NCBI GenBank assembly: GCA_000729835.1
Contig: JFHB01000001.1
Coordinates: 434,001-498,000, forward strand
Length of the DNA: 64,000 nucleotides
From: Atkinsonella hypoxylon
Taxonomy: Eukaryota; Ascomycota; Sordariomycetes; Hypocreales; Clavicipitaceae
Direction: 5' to 3'
In this document: piece after piece, positions 1 to 10,867 of the stretch
Layout: every line of letters begins with the position of its first letter
Numbering within the stretch: position 1 is the stretch's first letter
Translations under genes and position numbers: made by a program
The notes under the pieces: generated by a model
Database searches by the model: none
What the model was told of the DNA's origin: nothing
The model's input: the letters and a program-made list of their open reading frames with translations, nothing else

Positions 1-2909
1 ACACAAAGCAGCTGGTGGAAGATCCCGACGTTTATGTCCGGAGAGCTTTTCTGGTGTCGGTGCCAGAACTCTGCATGTTCTTCCAGGAACACTCCAACGA
101 CATACTGCTTACGCACCTCAACACCTATCTCAATGACCGTGACTGGACGCTCAAGTGCGCGTTCTTCGATACTGTTGTTGGTATCGCGACTTTTATTGGT
201 AGTACAAGCTTGGAGGAGTTCATGTTGCCACTGATGGTGCAAGCATTGGCCGATATCGAAGAGACGGTAGTGCAGTCGGCACTATATTCCTTGGCCCATC
301 TCGCTGGGCTTGGCTTGCTGTCGAGACCGAGAATTTGGGAGCTTGTTGACCTCATTGGACGATTTACGATGCACCCGAACATCTGGATACGAGAGGCAGC
401 CAGTCAGTTTCTTTCACAGACGGCCAAGTTCCTCGATGTCGTTGATGTGCGATGCATACTGCTTCCGCTCATTATGCCATATTTGAAGATCAGTACTCTG
501 GCCGAGCTTGACGAACTTAGCTTGCTAGAGTCACTAAAGAAGCCATTAACAAGAGCGGTTTTTGATCAGGGCATCACATGGGCAAACCAAACTGAAAGAG
601 GCGTCTTTTGGAAGCCATTGCAGAAGATGAGATCCTTGGCACTGGGACCCTCGAGTACTCGATCGTCCAAAGATCTAAATGCCACTTCAATGAGTAAAGT
701 TGTACGAAATGATGAGGACGAACAATGGCTGTCCAAACTACGAAACCTAGGTCTCAAAGCGGACGATGAGATAAAGTTGCTGGCCCTTCGAGAGTTCATC
801 TGGCGATTGAGCAAAGCGAGAGCTCGGGACTCCGCAGCTGGAGAGCCGACAATTCCTACAGGGCTAATCTCTCTGAAGGAGCTTGGGGTTACACCACAAA
901 CAGTTTTCTTCAACGACGCACCCCTTCGAGATCCTAATATGACCCCGGACCTAGACCCTCCCGCAGGCCCGTACACCATCGCGGATGCTCTACTAGACGC
1001 TTCCATGACGATTGATGACACTATTAGCAAGAGACGGGAAGCGGCGTTGAGTGGCGGCCATATGAGTCGCGCCCAATGCGCTGGTCCTCGGACATCGGCA
1101 ATTCGACGGCCTCTTTTATCACCTGGCGAAAGCACACGCGCTAGCTCGCGGCACTCGACCAGGAAGCCTTTCGAACGTAAAGCCGGAGATGATGATGCTT
1201 CTGTGAATGAAGGGCCCTACTCAACAAGAAGAGCCATGCGGCATCAGTCGAGCGCCCTCAGCCTGCTTGATAGAAGGGACGGCAACAAATCAGTGGCAGA
1301 AACGGGCACCAGTGACGCCAACGCCTTTGGAGAAGTTGAGGGACCTTTCGCCCAAGCCACAACAGCATCACATACGCCTAAACGAGATAACGAGAACAAG
1401 CAGACAGCTCCTCGTCAGGCGAGACACACATATGAAGGAACTGATCCTAACATCCAGCGAATGCTGGATCAGATGTATATTGATAACTTCCCACGAGATG
1501 TGTTGGAGTTTGGACCTATGGTTCAGTCCATCTCAAGGAGCAAAGCTCGAGCTATTATTGGTGCACAATCGGGGGAAAGCCATTGGAGGCCGGAGGGGCA
1601 TCTAGTTGCCACCTTTGGCGAGCACAAAGGGCCTATAAACAGAATAGTTGCATCGCCAGATCACGTATTCTTCGTCACGGGGGGAAGCGATGGCTCTGTC
1701 CGGGTTTGGGATACAGCACGGCTGGAGCGAAATATTACTCACCGTTCTCGGCAGACGCACAAGCATGCTGATGGTGCTCGAGTGGTGGCATTGTGTTTCG
1801 TGGAAAAATCACACTGCTTTATCAGTTGTGCGAGCGATGGGAGCGTACATGTGGTCAAAGTTGACGCAGTGTCAGCGAGCGGAGTCATCAGGTATGGCAA
1901 GCTGCGGGTAGTCCGTGAATATCAACTGCCCAATGGAGAGTTTGCCGTTTGGTGCGAGCACTTTAGACAAGAGTCCAACTCTGTCTTGCTGCTAGCAACG
2001 AATCGATCCAGGATCCTCGGCATCGAACTTCGGACAATGACAGTATTGTATTCGTTGGAGAACCCGGTGCATCATGGCGCACCTACATGCTTCTGTGTGG
2101 ACCGCAAACGTAACTGGCTCTGCCTAGGCACATCACATGGCGTCGTTGACCTGTGGGACTTGCGCTTCAAGATGCGACTCCGCGGCTGGGGCGTGCCTGG
2201 CAAGGGAGCCATCTATCGCATGTGCATCCATCCAACCAAAGGTCGCGGTAAATGGATATGCATTGCCGGAGGCACTGGTCAAGGAGAAGTCACGGTGTGG
2301 GACTTGGAGAAGACGACGTGTCGGGAGATTTACTGCACAAGCTGTAACAAGGAGGGTCCAAAGGGGTATTCGGCGTGGGAGGTCGATGAAGATAAGCCCG
2401 AAGGCATGCTTGGTCGCTTCGCCACAAACCTTGAAGTCAACGAAGCTTCCAATGCTGATAAAGGCGTGCGCGCCATGGTGGCAGGAACAGGCACTGCCGA
2501 AGACTCCCGCGATGTGCGCCATGCATTCATTCTCACGGGCGGCTCGGACAAGAAACTTCGGTTCTGGGATATAACCCGCATAGAGAACTCGCGCATCTAC
2601 AGCGGCTTGCTCCTAGAGGAGCAACAGCCGACATATAACGCGGCGCACCCGACGACAGGAGTGGCCTTGAATACTGAAAAGGCACACAGACAGTTGTCAG
2701 CTAGCAGTGACACCGGAAGTGGAGGAGCATCGTCATCCAGGGGTAAGGGCTCTAGCGGGCGCCCACCCAGGTCAACGGTGATTTCTCTAGAGCAGCAGCA
2801 GCTACTGCAGTCCCATTTGGATGCAGTTCTGGATATGGTGCTGCTGGAGTATCCGTATACGATGAGTGTGAGTGTTGATAGGTCGGGGGTGGTGTTTGTA
2901 TTCCAGTAG
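1..2909 (+). CDS. VPS15: VPS15, regulatory kinase subunit of the class III PI3-kinase (5' partial)
   Basis: This is the C-terminal 968 residues of Vps15 (PIK3R4/p150), which partners the Vps34 lipid kinase in making PI3P for endosomal sorting and autophagy. The frame is open from the first base and ends at TAG 2907-2909, so the N-terminal kinase domain lies outside the window. The first ~200 visible residues are HEAT-like helical repeats, beginning DPDVYVRRAF. A polar, low-complexity linker follows (about residues 300-500). WD40 blades run from about residue 545 to the end, with several GGSDGSVRVWD-type repeats. The last residues, DRSGVVFVFQ, match the usual Vps15 terminus. No intron is needed in the visible part. 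Identification rests on this HEAT-plus-WD40 order and the C-terminal motif. Confidence 0.93.
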   Translation, partial: TKQLVEDPDVYVRRAFLVSVPELCMFFQEHSNDILLTHLNTYLNDRDWTLKCAFFDTVVGIATFIGSTSLEEFMLPLMVQALADIEETVVQSALYSLAHLAGLGLLSRPRIWELVDLIGRFTMHPNIWIREAASQFLSQTAKFLDVVDVRCILLPLIMPYLKISTLAELDELSLLESLKKPLTRAVFDQGITWANQTERGVFWKPLQKMRSLALGPSSTRSSKDLNATSMSKVVRNDEDEQWLSKLRNLGLKADDEIKLLALREFIWRLSKARARDSAAGEPTIPTGLISLKELGVTPQTVFFNDAPLRDPNMTPDLDPPAGPYTIADALLDASMTIDDTISKRREAALSGGHMSRAQCAGPRTSAIRRPLLSPGESTRASSRHSTRKPFERKAGDDDASVNEGPYSTRRAMRHQSSALSLLDRRDGNKSVAETGTSDANAFGEVEGPFAQATTASHTPKRDNENKQTAPRQARHTYEGTDPNIQRMLDQMYIDNFPRDVLEFGPMVQSISRSKARAIIGAQSGESHWRPEGHLVATFGEHKGPINRIVASPDHVFFVTGGSDGSVRVWDTARLERNITHRSRQTHKHADGARVVALCFVEKSHCFISCASDGSVHVVKVDAVSASGVIRYGKLRVVREYQLPNGEFAVWCEHFRQESNSVLLLATNRSRILGIELRTMTVLYSLENPVHHGAPTCFCVDRKRNWLCLGTSHGVVDLWDLRFKMRLRGWGVPGKGAIYRMCIHPTKGRGKWICIAGGTGQGEVTVWDLEKTTCREIYCTSCNKEGPKGYSAWEVDEDKPEGMLGRFATNLEVNEASNADKGVRAMVAGTGTAEDSRDVRHAFILTGGSDKKLRFWDITRIENSRIYSGLLLEEQQPTYNAAHPTTGVALNTEKAHRQLSASSDTGSGGASSSRGKGSSGRPPRSTVISLEQQQLLQSHLDAVLDMVLLEYPYTMSVSVDRSGVVFVFQ

Positions 2910-3405
2910 AATTGAGGAAGGAGGAAGTTGACTGGAATTGAGTTTGAAAATGCCTATCAATTCACATGAATCTAGCGTAAAGAGATACCACGTATGTATT
3001 ATGAAATCAACGTTCAGCCGTTATGCCAATCCATCAGGATCCACCGCCTTTATTGTCTTCAACTTATATATGAATGAACTAAGAGACTTACAAAGTTGGC
3101 ATTTGGCTGTGAGGTCCCGAAAAGGCATTGTCGAGAGTGGGGCAAGCCTGGCCCCGCACGCCACGGCAGCCAGCACCAAGCTCCCGCTTCAGCAAATTTC
3201 ACCTCTGCCTTGTTTGTCTCGACACAGCCTTGTCACCTCCGAGCTGCAAACCCTACATATTTTGCACGCGACTAGTTACCACTGCTTCGCACCGCAAGTT
3301 CTGCGAGTAGACCCGACAGACCAAGACTCATACTACGTACAATTCACGGGAGAGAGAGACTGTAACTCGAAACGAGGTAAACAGCCGAGCGACTATCCCT
3401 TTGCA
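2910..3405. other. Intergenic spacer between VPS15 and U2A'
   Basis: This 496-bp stretch holds the VPS15 3' end and the U2A' leader. It is open in the same frame as the first U2A' exon from about 2938, but that upstream peptide resembles nothing I know, so I treat it as untranslated. No repeat or RNA gene is visible. Confidence 0.6.
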
Positions 3406-4518
3406 ATGCGGCTCACCGCAGACCTCATCCATGAGTCTCTGTCCTACCTGAACCCGCTCAAAGAGCGCGAGCTGGATCTTCGAGGTGCGTTTTTGTGAAA
3501 AGAGCAGATGCTACATTGTCTTGCCCATATTTCATTTCACTTTTTGAATCAAGTTGCCACCCAGAGCAAACGACAAGAATCTTGATCGCGATAAAGAACT
3601 AGTTGATGCGAACGTCTTCTCCTTGGCGTGAAACAGGACACAGGATCCCAGCTATTGAGAATCTCGGTGTTGCTGGAGTGAGTGGAAATCCTATTCCTTG
3701 TCGTACTATCCATAACTTCTGCGCACAGACTGAAAGGGGAAAAAAAAAAAAACCAAAAAAAAAACGGAGAGATTCTGGTTCAAACAGCTGGCGCTAATGC
3801 TTGATTTCTTCTTCTTCTTCTTCTTCTCTCGTGTATAGCCTCATGATTCAATCGACTTCACAGACAATGATATCGAAGTTCTTGGCAATTTCCCATTGTC
3901 ACCGCGCATAACGACCCTTTTGCTAGCGAGGAATCGCATCTCGAGTATCCAGGCTACGCTGCCTACCTCGGTGCCGAATCTGACGAATCTGGTCCTGGCG
4001 TCGAACCAGCTGTGCGAGCTGGCGGACTTGGACGTGCTGAAGGGACTGCCAAAGCTGACGCATTTGGTGCTGACGGATAACCCGGTCGCTAAGAAGGAGA
4101 GGTACCGGTACTGGGTGCTGTGGCGGTGTCCAAATGTGCGGTTCCTTGATTACGTCAAGGTGAAGCAGGTGGAGAGGGAGCGAGGACTGGAGCTCTTCGG
4201 GACGGAGGAGGAGCCGACGGCTCTGGCTTTAGAGGTGCGTTGTTTTGATGTGGATGGCAATGGAAATCGACTTGTATGAAGAGGATTGTGCTAATAAGGA
4301 AACAGATCATGGCGAGGAAGACCAGCACGGGCGTGTCTGCGAATGGCTCGGCACAGACTTCCAAGCTGTCGAGGATAAAGCTTACGGACGAGGAGAAGAA
4401 GCGGTTGAGGGAGAGGATCAAGAAGGCGACGAGTTTGGAAGAGATTACTGCGCTGGAGACGGAGTTGAACGAGGGACGGTTACCGGCTGGTATTTATGGG
4501 GATGCAATGGAGGAGTAA
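3406..4518 (+). CDS. LEA1: U2 small nuclear ribonucleoprotein A' (LEA1)
   Basis: This is a spliceosome component: a leucine-rich-repeat protein that holds U2B'' on U2 snRNA stem-loop IV. Exons are 3406-3484, 3637-3677, 3839-4234 and 4306-4518, giving 242 residues. All three introns have GT donors (gtgcgt, gtgagt, gtgcgt) and AG acceptors, and the joins restore a continuous reading frame. The start MRLTADLI followed by NPLKERELDLRG is diagnostic of the family. Leucine-rich repeats fill residues ~20-130 (e.g. LLLARNRIS, LVLASNQL), and the LRR cap NPVAKKERYRYWVL follows. The C-terminus is charged and partly helical. Exon 2 is only 41 nt. Intron 2 carries an A-rich run and a pyrimidine tract of CTT repeats before its acceptor. 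Confidence 0.93.
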
Positions 4519-4740
4519 CGGGTGGACGTCTGCATTAATTGGCTCCTTTTCATATATTGAAAACATGGTCATTGGAATCTGGTAATTGCTACAAAAGATA
4601 CCATCGTGATGATGAGGGGAGATACCCAGCCTACAGGATCATGTCTGAATGCACAGGCTTCTCATGGAACTATTACGGTGCCAATCGTTATATCCAGGTC
4701 GATTCGCTACTCTTCCCTTGCGCAATCTCACGGCACACCC

Positions 4741-5649
4741 TCACCCCGACATGTGCACGTCACTGCCATGTCTCGTCCCCCTAGCCTGCCTCATCTCCAA
4801 CTCCAACTGATCATTCGGATCATCCCTCTCCCCTGTCCTCAGCGCGACCGTCAACACAGATGACCTCCTCTTGCCATTCAGAATCCCGTTCCCATTCGTG
4901 CTGCCATCGGCATTCGCGACTTCGCTGTGCGCCGGCGCAGCTGCTGCGCCCTCCGGGGCTTTCTCGCCCCGCAGACGCGCCTGGGTTGCTTGTGCCGAGG
5001 CCTTGATCTTCCTGAAGGGTGCCGTCTTAGGGACTATGTCTTCTAGGAATTCGAGCTTGTCTTGGTGCGAGATTGCGTTTGCTGTGGCGTTGTTAGAGCG
5101 GTATCGCGGGGTGCTGATGGAAACGTGATTTATCTGGAGGCAAAGAGGACAGCAGAGAAACAATCATTCATCTCGAGGCCGAAAAGCCCCCCCCCCCAAA
5201 AAAAATCCCAAAATCCCAAAATCCCCCCCCCCCCCCCCCAAAAAAAAGAAAAAAAAATCATACCGACGTCTTTGTATTGGATGTTCCGTCTTGGCTTGCG
5301 CTCCAGCTTGGCTTGTGTGTTGGCTTCCTGAGCGAGGTGCTGGATGAACATTTCCTGGTTTGGCCGGGCCGGGCCGGTTAGTTTATGGAAAGCATGATGC
5401 GAGGCGAGAGGTTCATACAGCTGCTAGGGTGATGACGAAGGCGGCATTGTTGGAGCACATGTGGACGTCGGAGTCTTGGTTTATGATTTTCTTGACGCGC
5501 GAGACTGCGTTGGGTTAGTTTGTGATGTGATGGCCGGTTCGTTGGGTTGGAGGGTTTTTTATTTATTTATATTTTTTATGCGTACGGGGAAGTTGGGTCT
5601 GGCCTGTTGGCTCCTTTCTGGGGGGAATTGCGCTGGTGTTGTATGGCAT
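4741..5649 (-). CDS. DPB3: DNA polymerase epsilon histone-fold subunit (Dpb3/subunit C)
   Basis: This is a histone-fold (CBF/NF-Y-like) accessory subunit of the leading-strand polymerase epsilon. Read on the minus strand, the exons are 5586-5649, 5419-5504, 5264-5354 and 4741-5081, giving 193 residues. The start MPYNTSAIPPRKE leads into TGQTQLPLSRVKKI across the first splice. The histone-fold core follows: NQDSDVHMCSNNAAFVITLA, then EMFIQHLAQEA, KLERKPRRNIQYKDVANAI and DKLEFLEDIVPKT. The C-terminal ~80 residues are Ala/Glu-rich and less conserved. Each junction preserves frame (phases 1, 0, 1). Intron 3 is unusually long (182 nt) because it contains homopolymer tracts. The gene is convergent with U2A' (222 bp apart) and divergent from the CLC gene. 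A Dls1/CHRAC-type subunit is the alternative; the RKPRRNIQYKD motif favours Dpb3. Confidence 0.85.
5187..5258. repeat. Poly-C/poly-A tract inside DPB3 intron 3
   Basis: An 11-C run followed by 8 A, two short CCCAAAAT units, then ~18 C followed by A-rich sequence. It lies wholly within the intron, and on the coding strand it reads as T-runs and G-runs. Such tracts are prone to length variation and sequencing error. Confidence 0.85.
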
Positions 5650-6121
5650 TGTGGTGGGTGAGATGTTCGATGAGATGTTCGACGAGATGTTCGGGGTGGT
5701 CTTGAGTGTTTGGGACTTGTACTGGCTTGACGCGACATTGGTGTTTAGTTTGTTGGCCGTTGCAGTGAGTGGGCCTCCACCTGGTTGGTTGGTTGGTTGG
5801 TTAGTGGAGCGAGATGGCGACACAGTGACCACAGTGACCACAGTGACCACAGTGACCAGCAGGGGACGCTGGGGACGCTGGGGACGCTGGGGATGAGTGA
5901 CTCCGGCCGCCTGTCCAGGGCCTGCGTCTAGTAGTAAAACTTGGCAAGTCCGAGCGCAAGCTTAAAAATGTCCCTCATAACTAGGTAGGTACCTAGGTAC
6001 CTAGGTAGTTAGCAGCCAGCTTTCCTAGTCACCGCGATCACTTGCCCATCTGCGACCTCGCATCGCCGCCAAACATCCTCGCGTCTTCCAAGATCGCCAA
6101 CATGCCCTCTTTGTCCATATC
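5650..6121. promoter_or_regulatory. Shared promoter region of DPB3 (-) and CLC (+), rich in short repeats
   Basis: 472 bp between divergent start codons. From the DPB3 side it holds three copies of GAGATGTTCGA-like units (5659-5694), GGTT repeats (5784-5802), four ACAGTGACC units (5822-5858) followed by three GGGGACGCT units (5862-5892), and a palindromic TAGGTACCTAGG block at 5981-6010. No other coding sequence is apparent. Confidence 0.7.
5981..6010. repeat. Palindromic ACCTAGGT-type block, copy 1
   Basis: CTAGGTAGGTACCTAGGTAC continuing into CTAGGTAGTT. The core TACCTAGGTA is its own reverse complement. It lies 110 bp upstream of the CLC start codon. Related blocks occur at six other intergenic sites in the window. 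Confidence 0.8.
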
Positions 6122-6125
6122 ATGA
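6102..6125 (+). promoter_or_regulatory. uORF of seven codons overlapping the CLC start codon (ATGA)
   Basis: An ATG at 6102 opens a seven-codon frame (MPSLSIS). Its TGA stop at 6123-6125 overlaps the CLC ATG at 6122-6124 in the arrangement ATGA. If the transcript starts upstream of 6102, ribosomes would meet this uORF first and could re-initiate at the main start. The arrangement is read directly; a regulatory role is inference. Confidence 0.55.
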
Positions 6126-8964
6126 GCGCGGAATCCACTTCCTACAGCCGGAACTCTGGCGCACTCCGACGTCCCTCCATCTCTCGCCTGTCCTTCGCCG
6201 TGTCCGCCGTCGAGCAAGGCGACGCTCCTAGCCCTCCTCCCGGCCAGGTCCAAATCGACGAGGAGATTGCGGAGATCAAGAGATATGAGGTACCTTTCAC
6301 GCCTGTCTTCCCAACGGAACCCCTCTTTCGTGCATCGCCATCATTACTAACCGCCTGCTCGTCCAGGACTTCACAACAATAGGTGCTTCACCCCCTTCTC
6401 CCTGATGACGAGAGGACCATAGTCAGCGTTCCGCATTGACACCGCCCCCCGCTAACTCTTTGCACAGACTGGGTGCAGGATGCCTCCCGCGAACAGGCGC
6501 GACGGAAGACGAGGCAAAAACGAGCTGCGGGTTTGTACGAGCGGGGGCAGAATCGCTGGCGATACCGACTCTGGGCTTCTTATGATGCTGCTCAAGGATG
6601 GATTGTCGTCACTATCATTGGCGCGGCCATTGGCTTGAATGCTGCATTTCTAAACATCATTACTGAGTGGCTTTCGGATATTAAGCTGGGATACTGCACC
6701 ACGGCATTTTACCTGAACGAGAAGTCTTGCTGCTGGGGGGAGGATAATGGTGAGTTGGGGAGACGGCTGTAGCTGCGGGCAAAATGCGATGCAGTGGTCA
6801 TGGGTTGGGTTTGCTGACTTTTTTTTCTCTCTTCGTTTTTGACAGGATGCGAGAACTGGCATCGTTGGACGTGGTTTGAACCGCTCAATTACTTTTTATA
6901 CTTGCTGTTTGCGGTATGTATATCTTTTTGTTCTGCCTGTGGTTTAAGTCGAAGTCGACCTTCTCTTTCCCGCAGGACATCATGCCGGTGCTGACCCTTA
7001 CATAGACTTGTTTCGCATTCATATCTGCATCTTTGGTCAAATCTTTCGCGCCATATGCCGCCGGATCGGGCATCTCGGAAATCAAGTGCATCATTGCAGG
7101 TTTCGTCATGAAGGGGTTCCTCGGTTTCTGGACCTTGCTCATCAAGTCGGTCTGTCTTCCTCTCGCCATTGCGTCTGGACTCTCAGTCGGCAAAGAAGGG
7201 CCAAGCGTACACTACGCCGTCTGCACGGGAAACGTCATATCTCGTCTCTTTGCCAAATATCGAAGCAATGCCTCCAAAATGAGAGAGATTCTGAGCGCCT
7301 GCGCAGCAGCAGGCGTAGCTGTCGCCTTTGGCAGTCCCATTGGCGGTGTGCTCTTTTCTTTGGAGGAAATGTCAAACCATTTCCCCCTGAAGACCATGTG
7401 GCGAAGCTATTTCTGCGCCTTGGTGGCCACCGCGGTGCTGGCTGCTATGAATCCCTTTCGAACTGGACAACTGGTCATGTTCCAGGTCAAGTATGATCGT
7501 GATTGGCACTTTTTCGAGATGTTGTTCTACGTCATCATTGGCATATTCGGAGGTCTCTACGGCGCCTTTATCATCAAGTGGAATTTGAGGGCGCAGGCTT
7601 TCCGCAAAAAGTACTTGACCAAGTATGCCATCCTCGAAGCGACCTTGTTGGCTGCTGGGACGGCCATCGTCTGCTACCCGAATGCCTTTCTGCGCATCGA
7701 CATGACAGAGAGCATGGAGATTCTGTTTCTGGAATGCGAAGGAGCAGAAGATTACCACGGCCTCTGCGAACCTGACAAACGGTTCTGGAATATCTTGTCC
7801 CTGTCCATTGCGACTATTCTGCGCATCTTCCTCGTCATCATTTCCTACGGGTGCAAAGTCCCTGCGGGTATTTTTGTGCCATCAATGGCCATTGGAGCAT
7901 CATTTGGACGAGCAATTGGTATTATCGTGCAGGCAATGCACGAAGCAAACCCCAAAGGCATCTTCTTCGCGGCGTGCAAGCCCGAGGAGCCGTGCATCAC
8001 GCCGGGCACTTATGCGTTCCTCGGAGCGGCTGCGGCCCTCAGTGGCATTATGCATCTCACGGTATCTGTCGTGGTCATCATGTTCGAGCTTACCGGCGCG
8101 CTTACTTATATCCTGCCGACCATGATTGTCGTCGGCGTGACCAAGGCCGTGAGCGAGTTTTTCGGCAAAGGCGGCATCGCCGACCGCATGATCTGGTTCA
8201 ACGGTTTTCCTTTTCTCGACCACAAGGAGGAGCACAACTTTGGTGTTCCCGTCTCGCAGATTATGTGCACGTCAATAGTCTCGTTTCCTGTCAACGGACT
8301 TGTACTATCGGAAGTCGAGCAGCTGCTGTCCGAAGAGAAGTATCAGGGATTCCCCATCGTGGAAGACTCCAATAGCAAGATACTGGTGGGCTACATTGGC
8401 AGGACGGAGCTCCGATATGCGATCGATCGTCTGCGCCGCGAACGGCCTGTCAACCCGAACGCCAAGTGCGTATTTGCACCCCCTCCGCCATTGCCATCCC
8501 AGGCACCCATCACGCCCGCAGTCACGGTCAGCACCGAGTCCATGACATCTACGTCCCTCGACTTCAGCCGCTACATTGACGCGACGCCCGTGACGGCGCA
8601 CCCCCGCCTCCCTCTCGAGACAGTCATGGAGCTCTTTCGGAAAATCGGGCCGCGCGTCATTCTGATCGAGTACCATGGCAAACTTACCGGCTTGGTCACC
8701 GTGAAGGACTGTCTCAAGTACCAGTTCAAAGTCGAGGCTGCCGAGAATCCGAAGGATGATCATCGCATCCATGAGGGGCAGGAACAGCTCTGGGATGTGT
8801 TGCGCAAGGCTGGCTGCTGGGTTAGCGGGCGCATTGCGAGCGCGTCTGGGGGCAGAATACGACTCAGTGGTGACGAGGACAGGATACGGACTCATACAGA
8901 GCCGATGTTGGATGGAGATGAGGATGTTGTCGATGAGGTGGTTGAGTTGGAGAGCAGGAGATAG
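6122..8964 (+). CDS. CLC-family chloride transporter with CBS domains
   Basis: This is a chloride channel or Cl-/H+ exchanger of 830 residues, probably of endosomal, Golgi or vacuolar membranes like yeast Gef1. Exons are 6122-6289, 6367-6382, 6468-6749, 6846-6913 and 7006-8964. Exon 2 is only 16 nt and encodes DFTTI. Family signatures are all present: GSGISEIK near residue 198, GKEGPSVH near 240 with the gating glutamate at about 242, and GIFVPSMAIG near 465. The gating glutamate fits an exchanger. About ten hydrophobic segments span residues 90-590, and two CBS domains follow (one near VSQIMCTSIV, the other near HPRLPLETVMELF). The intron 4 acceptor is at 7004-7005. A decoy acceptor 30 nt upstream would bring in a stop. 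Fungal CLC-A versus Gef1 assignment cannot be settled by eye. Confidence 0.92.
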
Positions 8965-9089
8965 GGATGGGCTACTTAGACTTGCGCATGTTATATTCAT
9001 TAGCGTTTTGTGTTGACGAGATGTACTTACTTGGTCTAATAATTTATCAATCCTGGTCAAGATCTAATGGGGTTCAAAGAGCATCAGGA

Positions 9090-9095
<6 letters not shown>

Positions 9096-9158
<63 letters not shown>
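9096..9158. repeat. (CA)n microsatellite followed by poly-A
   Basis: About 22 CA dinucleotides (9096-9140) run into an A18 tract. It sits in the 239-bp gap between the convergent CLC and TMEM42-like genes, in likely 3' untranslated sequence. Confidence 0.95.
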
Positions 9159-9203
9159 CAGACAGCATCCCAACTTTCAAGACAGAAAACCACACAAAGC
9201 TCA

Positions 9204-10103
9204 TCATCGCCTCTCCACACCACTCAAGTCCCCCAAATCCGGCACATCCTCATCCTCATCCCCATCCCCATCCTTATCCTCCACTTCCACAAGCGGCACA
9301 GACTCACGACGCAGCGCCTCCCCATCATCCTTCCTCCCAACAACAACATTAACATTGCCAACTACCAGCATCGCAGCACCGGCCCACCACAACGGCGGCA
9401 GCGCCTCCGCAAAGACGACCAGGCCCAAAAGCGCAGTGAGCACAAAATTAGTCGACGTGTTGACAATAGACACCTGCGTCGCAGAGCTTCCCTTCGCAAG
9501 CGCCCTCGTAAAGAGCGTCCACATCTAGACACGTTAGTCCCCGGGACACAGCACAAAGGCAAATGGCGCAACGTACGATGCCGTTACAGGCGAGGTTCAG
9601 CGCGAAAAAGACCTTGTCTCGTTATTAGCATGGTACGCGGTGGGAACATGAGGATTCAATGCTACGTACCCCCCGCGTAGTCGCATCGAGTATCTTCTCG
9701 TGCGCTGCGAGATGAAGCATGCTTGCTAGGGAGCGGGAGAGCGCGGACGTGAGCGCGGTGGTTGTTCTGCGTTTCCCCTTCAGCTTCTCGTTGGCTGGGC
9801 TGGAAGGGGGGAAAAGGGGGCGGAAACGTAACTAACGTACAGCTTGGCGAAGACGGCGTTGCAGGCGGCGCAGGCACCGCTTGCGATGGCGTACAGGAGC
9901 CATTGCGTGCGCGGGGTTGGCGCCGGGGGACTGGGCGTCATGATGGGCTTGGGTGGTTGTTTGCCGCGGCGTTGGCGGACCATGGCTTTGGTGCTTTGGA
10001 GTCGTTGGTTTTTGGCTGCGTTGAATGTCATGCTTTTCTTTTGGGTCCCGACCCCGATGAAGGATGGTGTGGAGTACGGCGTTTTACTGTATGTTATGCT
10101 CAT
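9204..10103 (-). CDS. TMEM42/EamA-like (DMT superfamily) membrane protein
   Basis: A small multi-pass membrane protein of the drug/metabolite transporter superfamily, most like TMEM42. Its substrate is unknown. Minus-strand exons are 9841-10103, 9670-9766, 9577-9612 and 9204-9524, giving 238 residues from the first ATG. A second in-frame ATG at 10031 would give 214. Hydrophobic segments are WLLYAIASGACAACNAVFAKL, LTSALSRSLASML, VFFALNLACNGIMWTLF, then TNFVLTALLGLVVFAEALPP and LWWAGAAMLVVGNVNVVVG. The SSATQVSIVNTSTNFVLTALLG stretch is typical of EamA half-repeats. Exon 3 is a 36-nt micro-exon coding exactly twelve residues, and all junctions keep frame. The C-terminus is an acidic Asp/Glu-rich tail. 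The N-terminal ~50 residues are basic and not hydrophobic. Confidence 0.78.
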
Positions 10104-10365
10104 ACCCGAAACATGTCAAGCTAGCGCGGAAAAAAAAAATAAATAATAATAATAATATTGGGCTTGTGAAATGCCAAAAAACGTGTCAATTAGTTAGTTA
10201 TGATTGCGCCAAAACTCCAGACTTCATCCTGAACGCCTGCCCAATGCACGTGCCAAGCATATCCATCCATGTCCCATCCGAATAGAAAGAAGAAAAATGA
10301 AAAAAAAAAAAAAAAAAATCCGCATCACATGCCAACGAGCAAGAAGACCACCCTCCCTCCGGCAT

Positions 10366-10867
10366 TCACGCTCCCTCACCAGGCTTCTTCGCATTGCAGC
10401 TCACAATCTTGACCTTGTCCGCCTCAACAGACTGGCTCCCATTGTCCATCTTGAACGTCACATTCTTGATCAAAAAGGTCCACACTTCGTCGCAGAATCG
10501 GTACGTATCCAGGCTTCCCTATGCCGGGCAGGGGAACAACGTCAGCAACTTCGTCCTCATCTTGTGCGCCGCGGGGGCTTCTGCAAAACCGCAACCTACC
10601 TTAAATTGCAGCCTGCTCTTGACATGTCTCTGTAGCGACTCGCTGATTGCCTGGTCGAAGTTGCCGAGGATCTTCATCGCGAGCTGGGGATTGATGCGCT
10701 CTTCGCTGATGAGGTCGTCGAGGGTGTCTGTTAGGGCGAGTCCGATGCTATGGGTTGGGGGGGGGGAGGAGTTTTAGTCTTGGCGGTTCCTGGGTCGGGT
10801 TTGGGTCGTGGGGGATGTACCTGCTTCGACGGTAGAGCTCGTAGAATGACTGCGCGCCGGAGGCCAT
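10366..10867 (-). CDS. TOA2: Transcription initiation factor IIA small (gamma) subunit
   Basis: TFIIA gamma binds TBP and stabilises the TBP-TATA complex. Minus-strand exons are 10821-10867, 10600-10747 and 10366-10518, giving 115 residues, the usual family length. The start MASGAQSFYELYRRSSIG, the helical middle TDTLDDLISEERINPQLAMKIL, the segment GSLDTYRFCDEVWTFLIKN and the beta-barrel end VTFKMDNG...VKIVSCNAKK are all characteristic. Both junctions keep frame (phases 2 and 0). It is divergent from VMA16, with 404 bp between start codons, and lies 262 bp downstream of the TMEM42-like gene's start. Confidence 0.95.

Noticed and set aside
566..1135. 189-residue minus-strand open frame
   Set aside because: Antisense to VPS15; its sequence is Ser/Arg-rich as expected from a shadow frame.
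8305..9060. 251-residue minus-strand open frame
   Set aside because: Antisense to the CBS-domain end of CLC; no domain and no start context.
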